64,000 nucleotides of DNA from NCBI GenBank assembly GCA_022578965.1, contig MU400530.1, positions 310,001 through 374,000 of the forward strand. The letters are read 5' to 3'. A model generated the notes under the pieces. It was not told the origin of the DNA. It was given only the letters and a program-made list of their open reading frames with translations, and searched no databases. This document shows, in pieces, positions 1 to 10,295 of this stretch. The position numbers and the translations under genes are program-made. This stretch comes from Xylaria sp. FL1777. Its lineage: Eukaryota; Ascomycota; Sordariomycetes; Xylariales; Xylariaceae. Position 1 is the first letter of the stretch. Every line of letters starts with the position of its first letter.

Positions 1-922
1 GCCAGAGCACATCGTCTTGCGGAAGTGGCGTGTAATGCATTAGAAGCTCAGAACTCGGACATACTACGAAACACTTCAATTTCCCGCGCACGACGAGCGC
101 GTGTGTGCAGTACTCCTCGCCTCCCGGGATGAATTGCTGCAGAATCCAGGGCGTCGAAGACGAGATGGGAAGCCGAGACACGTGCTCAAGAGTCATGCTT
201 TCAGAAGGGAGTGGTAGAAGAGTCATGTCTCCTCTGTTGGAATCGTCCATTCCGACGGGTTTCAGGATGTATTTCCTGTTAGGGTGCAGGGGCACTGAAG
301 ACGAGAGGGCTTGCAGGACCTCGTCGCTAGAGGCAACTTCATGAGATTCCGGGATCGGGAGTCGTCGTTCTATACAAAAGCGCATGAACGTGTTTTTCTC
401 ATGCAGCATTGACGTGGTAGCCACATCAAATTGTATACATTTACACGAAGTCCGGTCCTCAATTATCTCCTTGGCTTGCGCATCCTCTAACGCGCTGGCA
501 ATACCCGAACACGATACCCAAAGATCAACCTCTTCATCTCTGATAATTTGCACCAAACGATTGATATATGCCTCTGTGTGAATTGAGATGCAGGGCCTTG
601 ACAGTCTGTAGAAAACCGATAAGCTATTTGAAAATCGGCCAGAACATGGGATGATGTGATCTTCGAAGTCAGCGCCTATGACGCGGTGTCCGCAAAGATA
701 GAACGCGCGAGCTAGTGTCAGCCCTTTTGCCATTCCCACTCCCGTCACGAGGATTGTCCGTCGAGGAATACCATTCCAGGTATTATCTTGAAGTAATGCG
801 GAATGTGTATTGATCAGATTCTTCACCATACAGAGACATAGGACGGCAAGGGATATTGGCAATATAAGGAGGCTTAGGAATACCAAGCTAAAACACCGTA
901 TGGTGTCGTTCTGGGTCGCCAT
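1..922 (-). CDS. ATP-grasp ligase of a mycosporine cluster (MysC-like), 3' end cut by window edge
   Basis: Reading from the ATG at 922 towards position 1 gives about 307 uninterrupted codons, so the C-terminal part lies outside the window. Residues about 10-32 form a strongly hydrophobic segment (FSLVFLSLLILPISLAVLCL). A Rossmann-like pre-ATP-grasp region follows (ILVTGVGMAKGLTLARAFYL, then GHRVIGADFE), and then ATP-grasp elements: the KYILKPVGMDD lysine strand and the WILQQFIPGGEEYC strand. In the known pathway the ATP-grasp enzyme activates 4-deoxygadusol and couples it to an amino acid, giving a mycosporine. The pairing with a sugar-phosphate cyclase and an O-methyltransferase supports that role here; which amino acid is used cannot be read. 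The membrane segment is not expected for this enzyme class. A general ATP-grasp amino-acid ligase of another pathway is the alternative. Confidence 0.72.
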   Translation of the reverse strand, partial: MATQNDTIRCFSLVFLSLLILPISLAVLCLCMVKNLINTHSALLQDNTWNGIPRRTILVTGVGMAKGLTLARAFYLCGHRVIGADFEDHIIPCSGRFSNSLSVFYRLSRPCISIHTEAYINRLVQIIRDEEVDLWVSCSGIASALEDAQAKEIIEDRTSCKCIQFDVATTSMLHEKNTFMRFCIERRLPIPESHEVASSDEVLQALSSSVPLHPNRKYILKPVGMDDSNRGDMTLLPLPSESMTLEHVSRLPISSSTPWILQQFIPGGEEYCTHALVVRGKLKCFVVCPSSELLMHYTPLPQDDVLW

Positions 923-1657
923 CGCCTACTACTGTGCACTACCCAAATGTCATTGAAGGGTCTGGATTCAAAAAGCTGGTATCGTGAGTGCATGAGATGC
1001 GTTGTCGACCACTAGGATGTGTAATGTGGCAGCCTCAAGCCTCAAGCTATTAGGGTACCAGTGCGGTGCCTCATGACGGAGCCAGCGAAAGACCAAATCA
1101 CCGGGATAAGCGCGTTACACGGATTGAGGGAGTGGTGACGTGGGTGTATCTGAGAACATAAATGATCTTGAACGACTTTGATGATTCATGGCTGACCCTT
1201 CCTGTTGGCTCGCTTCGAATTATATGTGTTACAGAGACATGCATCGAAGACGTCACCACCCTCGATTTGGCCAAAGAGTGCTTCTCGAATCTAAATGTAA
1301 GTCGAAATGAATCATTTGTTTCAAGCCCTCATGAACCCCTCATTGCAAAGTATGGCTATTTCACAAGCTGCGAACAACAATGGGAGGGTTGAGAACCCCA
1401 AAGGTAGTTCCGCTAATCTGGCAAATTAAGATTGAGATTCGAAGACGAGGCCATAAAACAATTAATTGGCAAGAATACGTAGCTGCTTCGAGAGCTTCAA
1501 AGCGGCTTCAATGAAGACTCTGAGTCTGAAGAACAGCATTCCTTCTCAAATCTGGTTCTCGATGCAAGATGTAATAGGGCCACGAGCGTGCAGATATCTA
1601 TTAAGATGTACTGCCCATATCTTCACTCAGGACAATACCCATGTTTCGTACAGTTGT
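923..1657. other. Intergenic, between cyclase and ATP-grasp genes
   Basis: This stretch holds the promoter of the ATP-grasp gene and the 3' flank of the cyclase gene. Only short open frames without recognisable features are present. Confidence 0.5.
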
Positions 1658-3294
1658 CTATGCCTGAGCCTTGATCCCCTCCACCAAGCTGTTGACAGGG
1701 GCTCTGGGGGGATCTCCATCGTGCCCGTTCACAAGACCCTTTCGAGATGTCTTAGTCTTGATGTTTCCATCTTGTACATTGATTGGTATATTGACGCCTG
1801 CTGTCTTCAAAGTGTGACTGACACCCATGTTCTCGGCTGCCAGATCGGTGTAACCGGTATCGCTGTTATCTACATACGCTTCGATCCCGGCGCCCTCACG
1901 AGGGAATGTCTTAGTTAGCGACTTATGCTTGCGCAGGGTGTCTTTCAGTTCCTGGACGTCGGCATCATTGATAAAGGCACAAAATCCTAAGGGGCTAGGA
2001 ACGGCTAGACGCAGGAGTCCATCTCGGGTCTTCAAGATGGCTGCAGTTCCCTTTTCGATAACCTGTTCGTCGAATTGGGGGTGATCAATAGACAGACCGG
2101 CTCTTGAGAAGAGATTGAGAAGGCGATGGTGGTCATCATCTGGCAGTAGTCCTCGTTGATTCGCGAGCGTGGCGGAATACGCCATGTCGATAGAGATTGC
2201 GTGGCCGTGACGCAGAGGGGTCTCTGGCAGCAGCTCGTGGAGCGGTGACCATCTAAACGCGGAAAATAATCAGCTAGATGTAGGTTGCGCAGGTACACGG
2301 CGATATACTTACGTGTGACCATATGCAATGACCCTATCTAGTTCAATCTCGTGGAGGTTGGGAGATTCAAGTTTCAGCATTTCATAAATACCTTGGCGAT
2401 TGATCTTGATTCAGGTTAAATATGTTAAACTTCTGAATAGATTGGGGAATGACATACGATATCTGCGGCCTTGCGAACATCTATTGGAGATCCCTCATTA
2501 CGTCCAAATTTGGTCTCAATTAACTGTTCACAGAATTTATCGAGCATGCCAAACACTTCCAAATGAGCACAGGAAGAAATCTTAATCAGCTCTGCGAAAC
2601 CATTGCGAACCTGGGAGATAGGCAGAGTCCGTAGAAAGTTGAAGTCGAGGAAGGTGTGTAAGGGAGCATGGTAAGCTCCTAGACGATTTTTATAGCGTCC
2701 GTAGTTTACGGCTACCTTGATGCTAACGCTCGCATCGATGAGGCCAATAACCGTAGTAGGGACCCTGATGAAGTTCGTGTTACGGCGGTAGGCGGCACAG
2801 GCAAACCTGATATTCAGCGTAAGCCCCCATGCTCAAGTTCGAATAGTCGTAATGATTACCCAGCAACATCAGTAACTAGCCCTCCTCCAACGACAAGTAC
2901 GGGCTCCTGTCATACATCGTAAGCATCTAAGTAAGTTAGGTAGCGACAAAGAGCAGCTATTTACCTTTCGGATGATGCCAAAGTCCGTCATCGAATCGCA
3001 AATACTCAGGAACGTGTCGATGGTTTTTGCTTTCTCTCCGATAGAGGTCTGATGGACCTTGAAGTCCAGATTGAAGTGTTGGAAGTATTCTTCCATCTTG
3101 TGGCCGTATATGGCGTAAACATTCTTGTCCGTTACGGCAAGAACTCTGCCCCATTTATTGTAACAATTGGCCAGGTCAGGATTGGTGATATTAAAGACAC
3201 CATCCACGAATGTGAAGTCATACTCAATCTTCTCAAAGCCCTCGACATGGAAGCCGACACCAGTCTCGCGGACAGTTGCTTTGAGATCCGACAT
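1658..3294 (-). CDS. Sugar-phosphate cyclase, desmethyl-4-deoxygadusol synthase-like (MysA)
   Basis: Five exons on the minus strand (3294-2965, 2906-2860, 2806-2458, 2404-2313, 2252-1658) join in frame to 470 aa; the introns are 53-60 nt. The protein belongs to the dehydroquinate-synthase-like cyclases. It has the dinucleotide-binding [16 protein letters not shown] (from residue 111), [14 protein letters not shown] (147-160), a substrate-loop [10 protein letters not shown], and metal-ligand regions [17 protein letters not shown] and LRHGHA (288-290). Family knowledge: such enzymes convert sedoheptulose 7-phosphate to desmethyl-4-deoxygadusol (DDGS) or 2-epi-5-epi-valiolone (EEVS). The next-door COMT-like methyltransferase and ATP-grasp ligase favour DDGS. 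It is transcribed divergently from the methyltransferase across a 766 bp shared promoter. The last 35 or so residues are a low-complexity tail. EEVS activity cannot be excluded by eye. Confidence 0.88.
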
Positions 3295-4060
3295 GGTGAT
3301 AGCTAAAGGGCTAAAAGGGGTTTAACGCTACTTGTCTGTTGAAATTGAATTGGGTAATTCTGAACTGGTTGGGGGACACTGGAGATGACTTTCAACTCGC
3401 CAAGCACGGATATATCATACCGGCTAGCAGCCATAAAAAGAAACTAGGGTTGCGAAACGTATGCCGTCATGACTAGTTCGCCAATGTCGTATACTGGTAT
3501 GTGTTGTGAGATGGGCAGACATAGTCATCGGGAAACGTCGAGCTGTCTTGTTTCAAATTCAATTCAATTTGAGGATGAGCTATGTATCTGGTCTTTCGGA
3601 AGATGTTCCCGACCAATCGAAGCGGACTTGAAGAGTCAGTATTATTATCTTTACCGCCATGTAAGTGAAAGGGGCTTTCTGATACGGATCTAGCCGTCCA
3701 ATGAAGTGATCATAGACTCATCGGGCACGTGAACACGCATCTAGATGCAATAGCCAGGGATTTCTCGATCCAATTCTTTTGCATCACGCTAGCAAGGAAC
3801 AGCGCTGTTGAAAACGATCTTGAGTTTGTCTAGTGAGATGGCCATCGAATGCGACATTCCTATGATGACACATGATATATAACATTCTAGCGTCACAATA
3901 GAGTGTCTCCCTGTGGGAACATCATAAACGCCATTCTAGAGCGCTTTACGAGGCGGGACATATTGTTTATTCGATCCGCATAAGCAAATTTCCTTTGTCG
4001 ACTGAGGAACTCAAGTTCGAGACGCTCTCAGCCGTATTGTATTAACTTCTTTAGTCAGGT
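3295..4060. promoter_or_regulatory. Shared divergent promoter of cyclase and O-methyltransferase genes
   Basis: A 766 bp gap lies between the two divergent start codons, so it must contain both promoters. AGGGG stress-element-like pentamers occur at 3316-3320 and 3670-3674, but such short motifs are weak evidence. No convincing coding sequence is seen. Confidence 0.5.
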
Positions 4061-5051
4061 ATGGAAGTTTTACAAGCAGAGCCGTTTCAAGGCGTGGCAT
4101 ACCAACCACAAGAAGATGTTTATGTCAGTGAAGCTACAGTCTCGCTAATGACCATTTATTCTTCTAACAGCGGAGTCATGTAGTTTGACGATGGCCGTGA
4201 ACTTGAGCTCCTACAATTCGTCCTCGATCATCCCAATGTGGACCAGCTCAAGGGAAACCCACAAAAGGTTCTTGATGCAGTTGACGAATTTGGCCGCACT
4301 CGGAAGTATTTGATGAATATTGGCGGGTATAAATCCAAGACCGTCGTAGATCTAATCAAGGCTCGAAAGCCTCAAGTGATGGTCGAACTCGGTGGGTATG
4401 TTGGTTACTCAGCTATCGCCTTTGCCGCGGCATTACGGGAAGGGGGAGGCACTGTGTATTACAGCTTAGAGAAGAATCCCGAGTTCTGCAAGATTATCGT
4501 GAACCTTGTCGAACTCGCAGGACTAGGCGACGTGGTTAAGGTCGTCATTGGTCCAAGTTCCGACTCGTTAAGACGTCTGCACGCAGACGGTACTTTGACA
4601 GAAATCGACATGTTGTTTCTCGACCACTATAAGCCACTATACACAGATGACTTGAAAGTCTGCGAAGAACTTGGAATGATCAAGATCGGTACAGTACTCG
4701 CCGCAGACAATGGTGAGTTATAAGTACGACCCTGCTCGCTTCATCCACTCACGCCTCCCAGTAATCAAGCCAGGTAACCCGCCATATCTTGAATATGTCA
4801 GAAGCTCGGTCGGAAAAAAGAAAGAGGACATCGCGGTGATACAAGAGTCCAGCCTGAGAGGCAACCCAAACTTGCTGTACGAAAGTCGGCTTGTGGAGGG
4901 CTGGGAACCTAGTGGTGTGCCTGTACGTTTATTCTTCCCTGATTCCCAGTCCCTAATTAACCACAAGCAGGATGCGGTTGAAGTGACAAGATGCGTGGGT
5001 ATTGAATCAGGAGAAACAAGTTATGGAGGCCAAGAATCAATCGCTATTTGA
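4061..5051 (+). CDS. SAM-dependent O-methyltransferase, COMT-like (MysB-like)
   Basis: Four exons (4061-4123, 4184-4712, 4762-4922, 4971-5051) give 277 aa. The first intron uses donor GTCAGT and acceptor TGTAG, chosen because it restores the family sequence EDVY-FDDGRELELL. The SAM-binding motif VELGGYVGYS starts near residue 88. LFLDHYK and AADN carry the divalent-metal aspartates and asparagine expected of catechol-O-methyltransferase-type enzymes, and YLMNIGG matches the fungal branch. In the mycosporine pathway such an enzyme methylates desmethyl-4-deoxygadusol to 4-deoxygadusol. Sharing a promoter with the cyclase supports this. On sequence alone another catechol-type substrate is possible. 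Confidence 0.85.
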
Positions 5052-5742
5052 GATCCTATCTCTTAGGACGTGGCTGGAAACCGTATGGGGCTAGCGTATG
5101 GAAGTTTGGCTTATGATGGGAAATCGTGGAGCAGGGATAGAAACCAGAAACATAATGGACCTATCACTATTGGCAATGTGGATGCTTTCGGTTTGAGGGC
5201 CATCTAAGAAGTTGACTATTCTTTGAGTATAACTGGTGAGAAGTTTTCTCATCGTATTCTTTGTGCTGTATCTGCTAACTGCGCCTCATATCGAACTTCG
5301 ACGAGGGAGTAAGCCTTAACTTATCTAAACTAGGGTATCCTTCTATGTGATATGAATTTTTAGCGTCGAGGGCTGAAGCGAACCGGGACGGCCTGAAATG
5401 GCAGCTATCTCCTTTGCGCTGCCATGCGGTGTTCTGCCACTCTGAGTGGGCGATTATGAACGTGGCTTCTCCCTTTCCGATGAGTGGCGCACCGTATCTA
5501 GGGTTGATATGCTAATGAAAGCGAGGGGTCTTGCCTCTCCATAACGCCTCCATGCATATACGAGGACGTTGCGGCGTACTAAAAGGGGATTATCGGGCGA
5601 TATGTCAACAGCACTGCAAAGGCTGTATGAACCGAGAAAGTGAACTGAAATCTGGAAATATTCGATGCTGGAGAATAGGCTGAATGTCTTGGATTCGAAG
5701 ATAGTAGACCAAAGGCCGCCCGCAAATGTGTCGGTATTTCCA
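5052..5742. other. Intergenic between convergent genes
   Basis: This is the 3' flank of the O-methyltransferase and of the convergent putative dioxygenase. No coding signal or repeat is evident. Confidence 0.5.
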
Positions 5743-6711
5743 TCAACTGACCGCCGGACTTCTCGAGACACCTGGCGCTATCCACCATGACCTTGGGAAA
5801 CGCATCCCCCACTTGTTCATCAAGTTCTTCAGCTCGTCTTTCCTGCCAGGGACGACGTTAACGAAAATTCGATCACCACCGCTCATACATGGCTCCGAAT
5901 GCACGGCACCCTTCTCCTGTCCGATACGGAAAAATGCTGTAGCACTTGGGGGTTAGTCATCATTTTATGCACGATCTGTAGGTGCTTCTAGGGCATAGGA
6001 GACTTTTAATTGCTTACCGCACTCGCCTGACGCTGCCTGCATCATACCCATAGGTTTTAAGTCCGTGGAAAGCTGTTCTCTGACAGCATCAGATGTAGCA
6101 GCACAGGCGATACAGCGAATAGAAATGCAATCATGATCCGTCGTCAAAGCCTTCCTCGTGAACCGCTGCGTCTGGCGCGCCTCAGCTTGGTGTTGGGCTG
6201 GGATGAACATAGTCGACGGCCCCAGCAACGTGGCGCAAAGCTTCCAGTCCGTCTGTAAGTCCATAGTTCTGTTATCTTCATCATCGCGCGGTATAGCTCT
6301 GAGGCCTCCGCCGCGGACGCCGAAAAACAAATCGTCGGTGTGCCACCGTGGCTTGTCGAATTCACTCGTCGCTTTGGTGGCGCGGATTGTCAGCCAGTAG
6401 TGGTCAAGCTTACGTTCTCTCAGAACTTCGTTGACGAACTCCAAGAATGGCGTTAGCCGCGGGAGTAGCGAGCCCGACAGCGCTGCACGTGTCCATTCGT
6501 GAAAATCTAGCGGTAGATGCTCGTCGTCTGTGAGGAGCGGGCCACAATAGCTCCAGAACGCATTGTGCGTAACACGTAGATCCGGATGTGCAGCAGACGA
6601 GGGTGTTTCCTGGGGCCGATATTGCAGAAATTCGAAGCTCGAGCTGGCTGAGACTCGTTCTTCCTTCATGGTTTGTTGATCGATCTCGGCCGTCGAGCTA
6701 CTTAGTTCCAC
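5743..6711 (-). CDS. Putative Fe(II)/2-oxoglutarate-dependent oxygenase
   Basis: Two exons (6711-6018 and 5936-5743; 81 nt intron) give 295 aa. I do not recognise the exact family, but the layout fits a double-stranded beta-helix 2-oxoglutarate oxygenase. There is an H-x-D pair in RWHTDDLFF (H124, D126), a distal His in GAVHSEP (H244), and an Arg ten residues later in GGDRIFVNVVPG (R254), the usual spacing for the 2-oxoglutarate carboxylate ligand. No signal peptide is visible. It lies next to the mycosporine genes and is convergent with the methyltransferase. Cyanobacterial clusters can contain a 2-oxoglutarate-dependent enzyme (MysH), so a tailoring role is conceivable, but this is inference from position. 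An unrelated housekeeping oxygenase is equally possible. Confidence 0.58.
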
Positions 6712-8290
6712 CGTTGGCTCTGAAAAGGATGCGCGTTGGTATCACAGGTTCGCGAGTGAAGCTGTTGTTGCCTGGAAGCATAGTGACGAGGGTCAAAATT
6801 TGTCACCTGATAGTCCGCTAATACTGCGTAATCGGTACCAGTGGTGTGTCTTCGGCTGCTTGGCATGTGACGTCCAGTGCGTATACGCAGTAAAGATGGG
6901 TGTCTGGCAGGCACTATTACGAACCCAGCAACCCAGCGATTTATGCGTAGATAAACTTGAATCCTCGGTCAGCGGATCCCATTTCATCGGTCCCCGGTCG
7001 CTTGGGGTGCAGCCGAAGTGCCGCGACTAGACAAAATAAGCCCAAGTTCATGCTATAAATAGGTCTCACAAATTAGGTATTCTAGATAGTGTTATTAGTG
7101 TTGTTCGACCCGCTCATACAGTCCACCCCCTATCACGCAGGCACCGAGTAATGGGAATAGCGTATCGAGACAGATGTTGTACACTATGTGTGTGTTCAAC
7201 TCGTCAGCAGCGGACGTATACGCATGGTTTAGATGAAGCTTGCTTGAATTACGCATGCAACCCGGCACGGATAGCGACTGCAGATGGTGGAACAAGACTA
7301 CGAAGCCTGATCGAGATTGAAAGTCGTACGACGGGAAGCAAACAGCACATTATCTACCCAGTACAGGCTAGTATCACCTTATCACTAGAAACAGAGGGCA
7401 ACCGACCCTATCCTCATTCAGCTGTCCGCTTTGCAGCACTACGCAGTATAGCTCTACCGTATACCAGATAGATCCGAGACAGGGCGGGTAGATCGACCGA
7501 TGCCGAATACTGTAGGATCAGACTTTCATAGATTGCCGAGTCAGCTCAGAGGCTTAGGTAGATAGTCGATGTAGTTTTAGAGTTTAACGTAACCTAGGAA
7601 TAGATTTCTTTATCAGATAATATTCGAGGCTTCTCCTTTCCGCATTGGGTTCGTCTTGAGTCTCCAAGAATGTCGTCTAGGCGTCAATAATGCAACTGTC
7701 GTTCTAAGTATTATTCTGGCTGTGTTCAATGTGTAGTTAGCTAATGGCCTCCAAGCTACTGTTAGGACAACGCTGTACACAGAATGGGCTGACATTGTTT
7801 TTCTGTCATCGACATGCGCATATGTTTGCCAATGGTAGTGACTATTCAAGCTAGCCAAAACAAGACCTCGGGTCCTGATAACTGAGAAGATCCATAAACA
7901 ACGGAGAAATGACAGTGAATAGGACTTAGCAAACATGTGAATGCTATGAGAGCTATCCCATTTACCCACAGGCCACAGCCACGGGTAGGTGCTCAGTTGT
8001 CTTAAATTCAATTCTGGTTACTATGGTTCCCGATGGTATTGCAAAACCCCCGCCTCCATTGACCAAGTATAGCAGCAGTGTTCCAATATCCTCCCAAAAT
8101 TTCGTCTCTGACCTAAGTTACTCTGGAGCTCTTTCTCTTCTATCGCTCTTATAACAACGACCTGTGTGACCTAGCCTCTTTACTTTAGTAACGAATACTA
8201 CCTCGTTCCTCTTCGACAGCAAGTGTGAGCCTCCTACATTTTCTAGCATAAGCGAAAACTCGGGGACCCCAGAACAGTTATCCGGAAGAA
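6712..8290. other. Intergenic, no supported gene
   Basis: Open frames here are short and look random. Three copies of the recurring 9-mer TACGCAGTA (either strand) lie at 6822, 6884 and 7440. Confidence 0.45.
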
Positions 8291-8752
8291 ATGTTTCCTA
8301 TAGGGATTCCCCAAGTGCCTATCTGGGTGAACACGGCCAAGCCTTCCACCAAAACCGATACCCCATGTCACAATGCACGACTGCATGGAGAAGTTAACCC
8401 GATAGTCGCCTCACAAGACCGAGAGCAATCACGTCTCGTCAGCGCAGAGAACACTACATATTCCTCTCAGCACAAACTAGACACGGAGCCCACACACGCA
8501 ACAAGACCCCGCAGCAAAAGGAAAAGAGTGAAATCGTTTCTCTCCAAGGCTCTCAAAAATATGCGAGGTGCCTTTCTAAACTATGTATCACCCGCACACG
8601 AGGGGACGTCATTTCTTGAGAACGAGCGTCGGCGCAGGGTAGTCAACAACTTGAGGTATAACGAATTGGGCCCTTGGCATGAGTACGGAAGGTTGGATTC
8701 CGACACAGAAGACGACAAATATAATTCGCATTTCTCCAAGAAGAAGACGTGA
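8291..8752 (+). CDS. Hypothetical small basic protein (orphan)
   Basis: An uninterrupted 153-codon frame begins with ATG. I do not recognise it. The middle has a strongly basic stretch (RPRSKRKRVKSFLSKALKNM) that could be a nuclear localisation signal or amphipathic helix. The C-terminal half is charged (ENERRRRVVNN, then an acidic DSDTEDD). No membrane segment or signal peptide is visible. It stands alone, far from other genes. It may be a real lineage-specific gene or a chance frame. Confidence 0.35.
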   Translation: MFPIGIPQVPIWVNTAKPSTKTDTPCHNARLHGEVNPIVASQDREQSRLVSAENTTYSSQHKLDTEPTHATRPRSKRKRVKSFLSKALKNMRGAFLNYVSPAHEGTSFLENERRRRVVNNLRYNELGPWHEYGRLDSDTEDDKYNSHFSKKKT

Positions 8753-10295
8753 GGGGAGACTCAAGGCCGGTAGAGATTGGTTCACGACTACTGATGAGGA
8801 TTCATCTACAGTCCGAGAGAATAATTCGTCGGAACTTCCTGCCAGAGGAATACGTTGTGGGGAACAGGACAAAGGGATTACATGTCCCACGCAGAGAGAC
8901 CTCAATAAAGTGGTTAGTTTTACCACTTCGTGATCCCTTCGGGGAATTCTCTCTAGGCGCGACTCACTAATAAACTGTAGGGGGCTGGAATCTTAATGGC
9001 AGAGCATGCATGTGCCTTTTACCCCTTTCTCCCATTCTAGCTTGACCCAGATCTTGCAACCCACGATATGTGCGATAAAGCTTGACAGATGATGTACTAG
9101 AGCTTCATCTGGGGGATATAAATGTGCTCTACAATCTGGTGTTATGAACATACGAGAGGGAATTTTGGTACGCCGTAATCACAGAATACTCACGCGCAAA
9201 GCGACCACGGTTTTCACAACACGGCTCCTCTCATTCTCTTGATCAACGGGCATCTTTGAAACGGGCTCTCTATTTCGCTCCTTTTTGGCGTCAAGTCGTC
9301 CGACCTCTAAACTTGTACATCAGTAAATTACGGAGGGGAAAGGGGGGGACAAGGACATGATAACATAAGACAGCAAAAGCTGCTTTCGACACGTACATAG
9401 CAACGGGAAAAGGAAATTTTGACTAGAAATAAGAACGAATGAATCTCCTGTAAAAAGCCGTGAAAGCCAGCCTCAGAATTACGTGAATGTAGTCATCACA
9501 GGCTTCAGTAGAATAGAACAGATCTCCCGCTTGGGAGATTACACTAGTTGAAAGGTTGGTCTGACCACCACCCCCCACTTCACTTCACCCCCTTTTCCCA
9601 AACCCCGAAGGTCACTCAATGTAAGAATGATTTTAGCAGCAGATTCGGTGCTCGGGGACAAAATCCTTTTATATGTCTCTGTTAAAAAGAACCGAAGACG
9701 TGTTCTATCATAACTAGGTTATCCAGCTATACTCTATATTTCGGGGCCATAACTATATTATCTTACAAACGGACGTACATCAGTAGAACTCTACTTAGGA
9801 GACTTGTGACAGAGCAGAAGGAGGTTCAATCCTCAACCTTCCTAACTCCGAAGACCTGTGTATCATCATACACTCGATTTCCATGTAGTGCCTAGTTTCG
9901 CTTAAGGTCTGTCATAAACTCGCATGTGTCCCAAACGAGCACATATTAACCAGGGATGGGACAGGACGAAATGATGATAGTTTAAACTATAACAGCGTTA
10001 TATACAGTGTGCTCTTTGCCAGCGTGTCAAAACGAGACACGCTTACAAACACATGAAGGTTATTGCAAAGCCAAAACACCCACCCTTAATGACCCCCAAC
10101 TCTTCCATTGGCAAATAGATAGTTCATGTTAACGATGAGGGGGAAAAAACCTCGTAATAGAAGTAATAGGAACTAGTCTAATGCTCAGTGTCCCATCTAA
10201 TAATACTGACAAGCTGATTTTCCGTTATATGTCGTTTCTATGTCCCATGACTCATGCGCCTAATAACGCCCTGGAAGTAGTTCCTCGGAATCCGA
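8753..10295. other. Intergenic, no supported gene
   Basis: No long open frame is present. A B-box-like GGTTCAATCC near 9826 has no matching acceptor stem, so no tRNA is called. Confidence 0.45.

Noticed and set aside
1466..1918. 150-codon plus-strand frame
   Set aside because: It lies largely antisense to the last exon of the sugar-phosphate cyclase, whose product is clearly recognisable.
7613..8011. 132-codon minus-strand frame
   Set aside because: No family resemblance, Trp/Cys-rich random-looking composition and no supporting neighbour.
9786..9850. B-box-like GGTTCAATCC, possible tRNA
   Set aside because: No acceptor stem, anticodon arm or A box could be paired around it.
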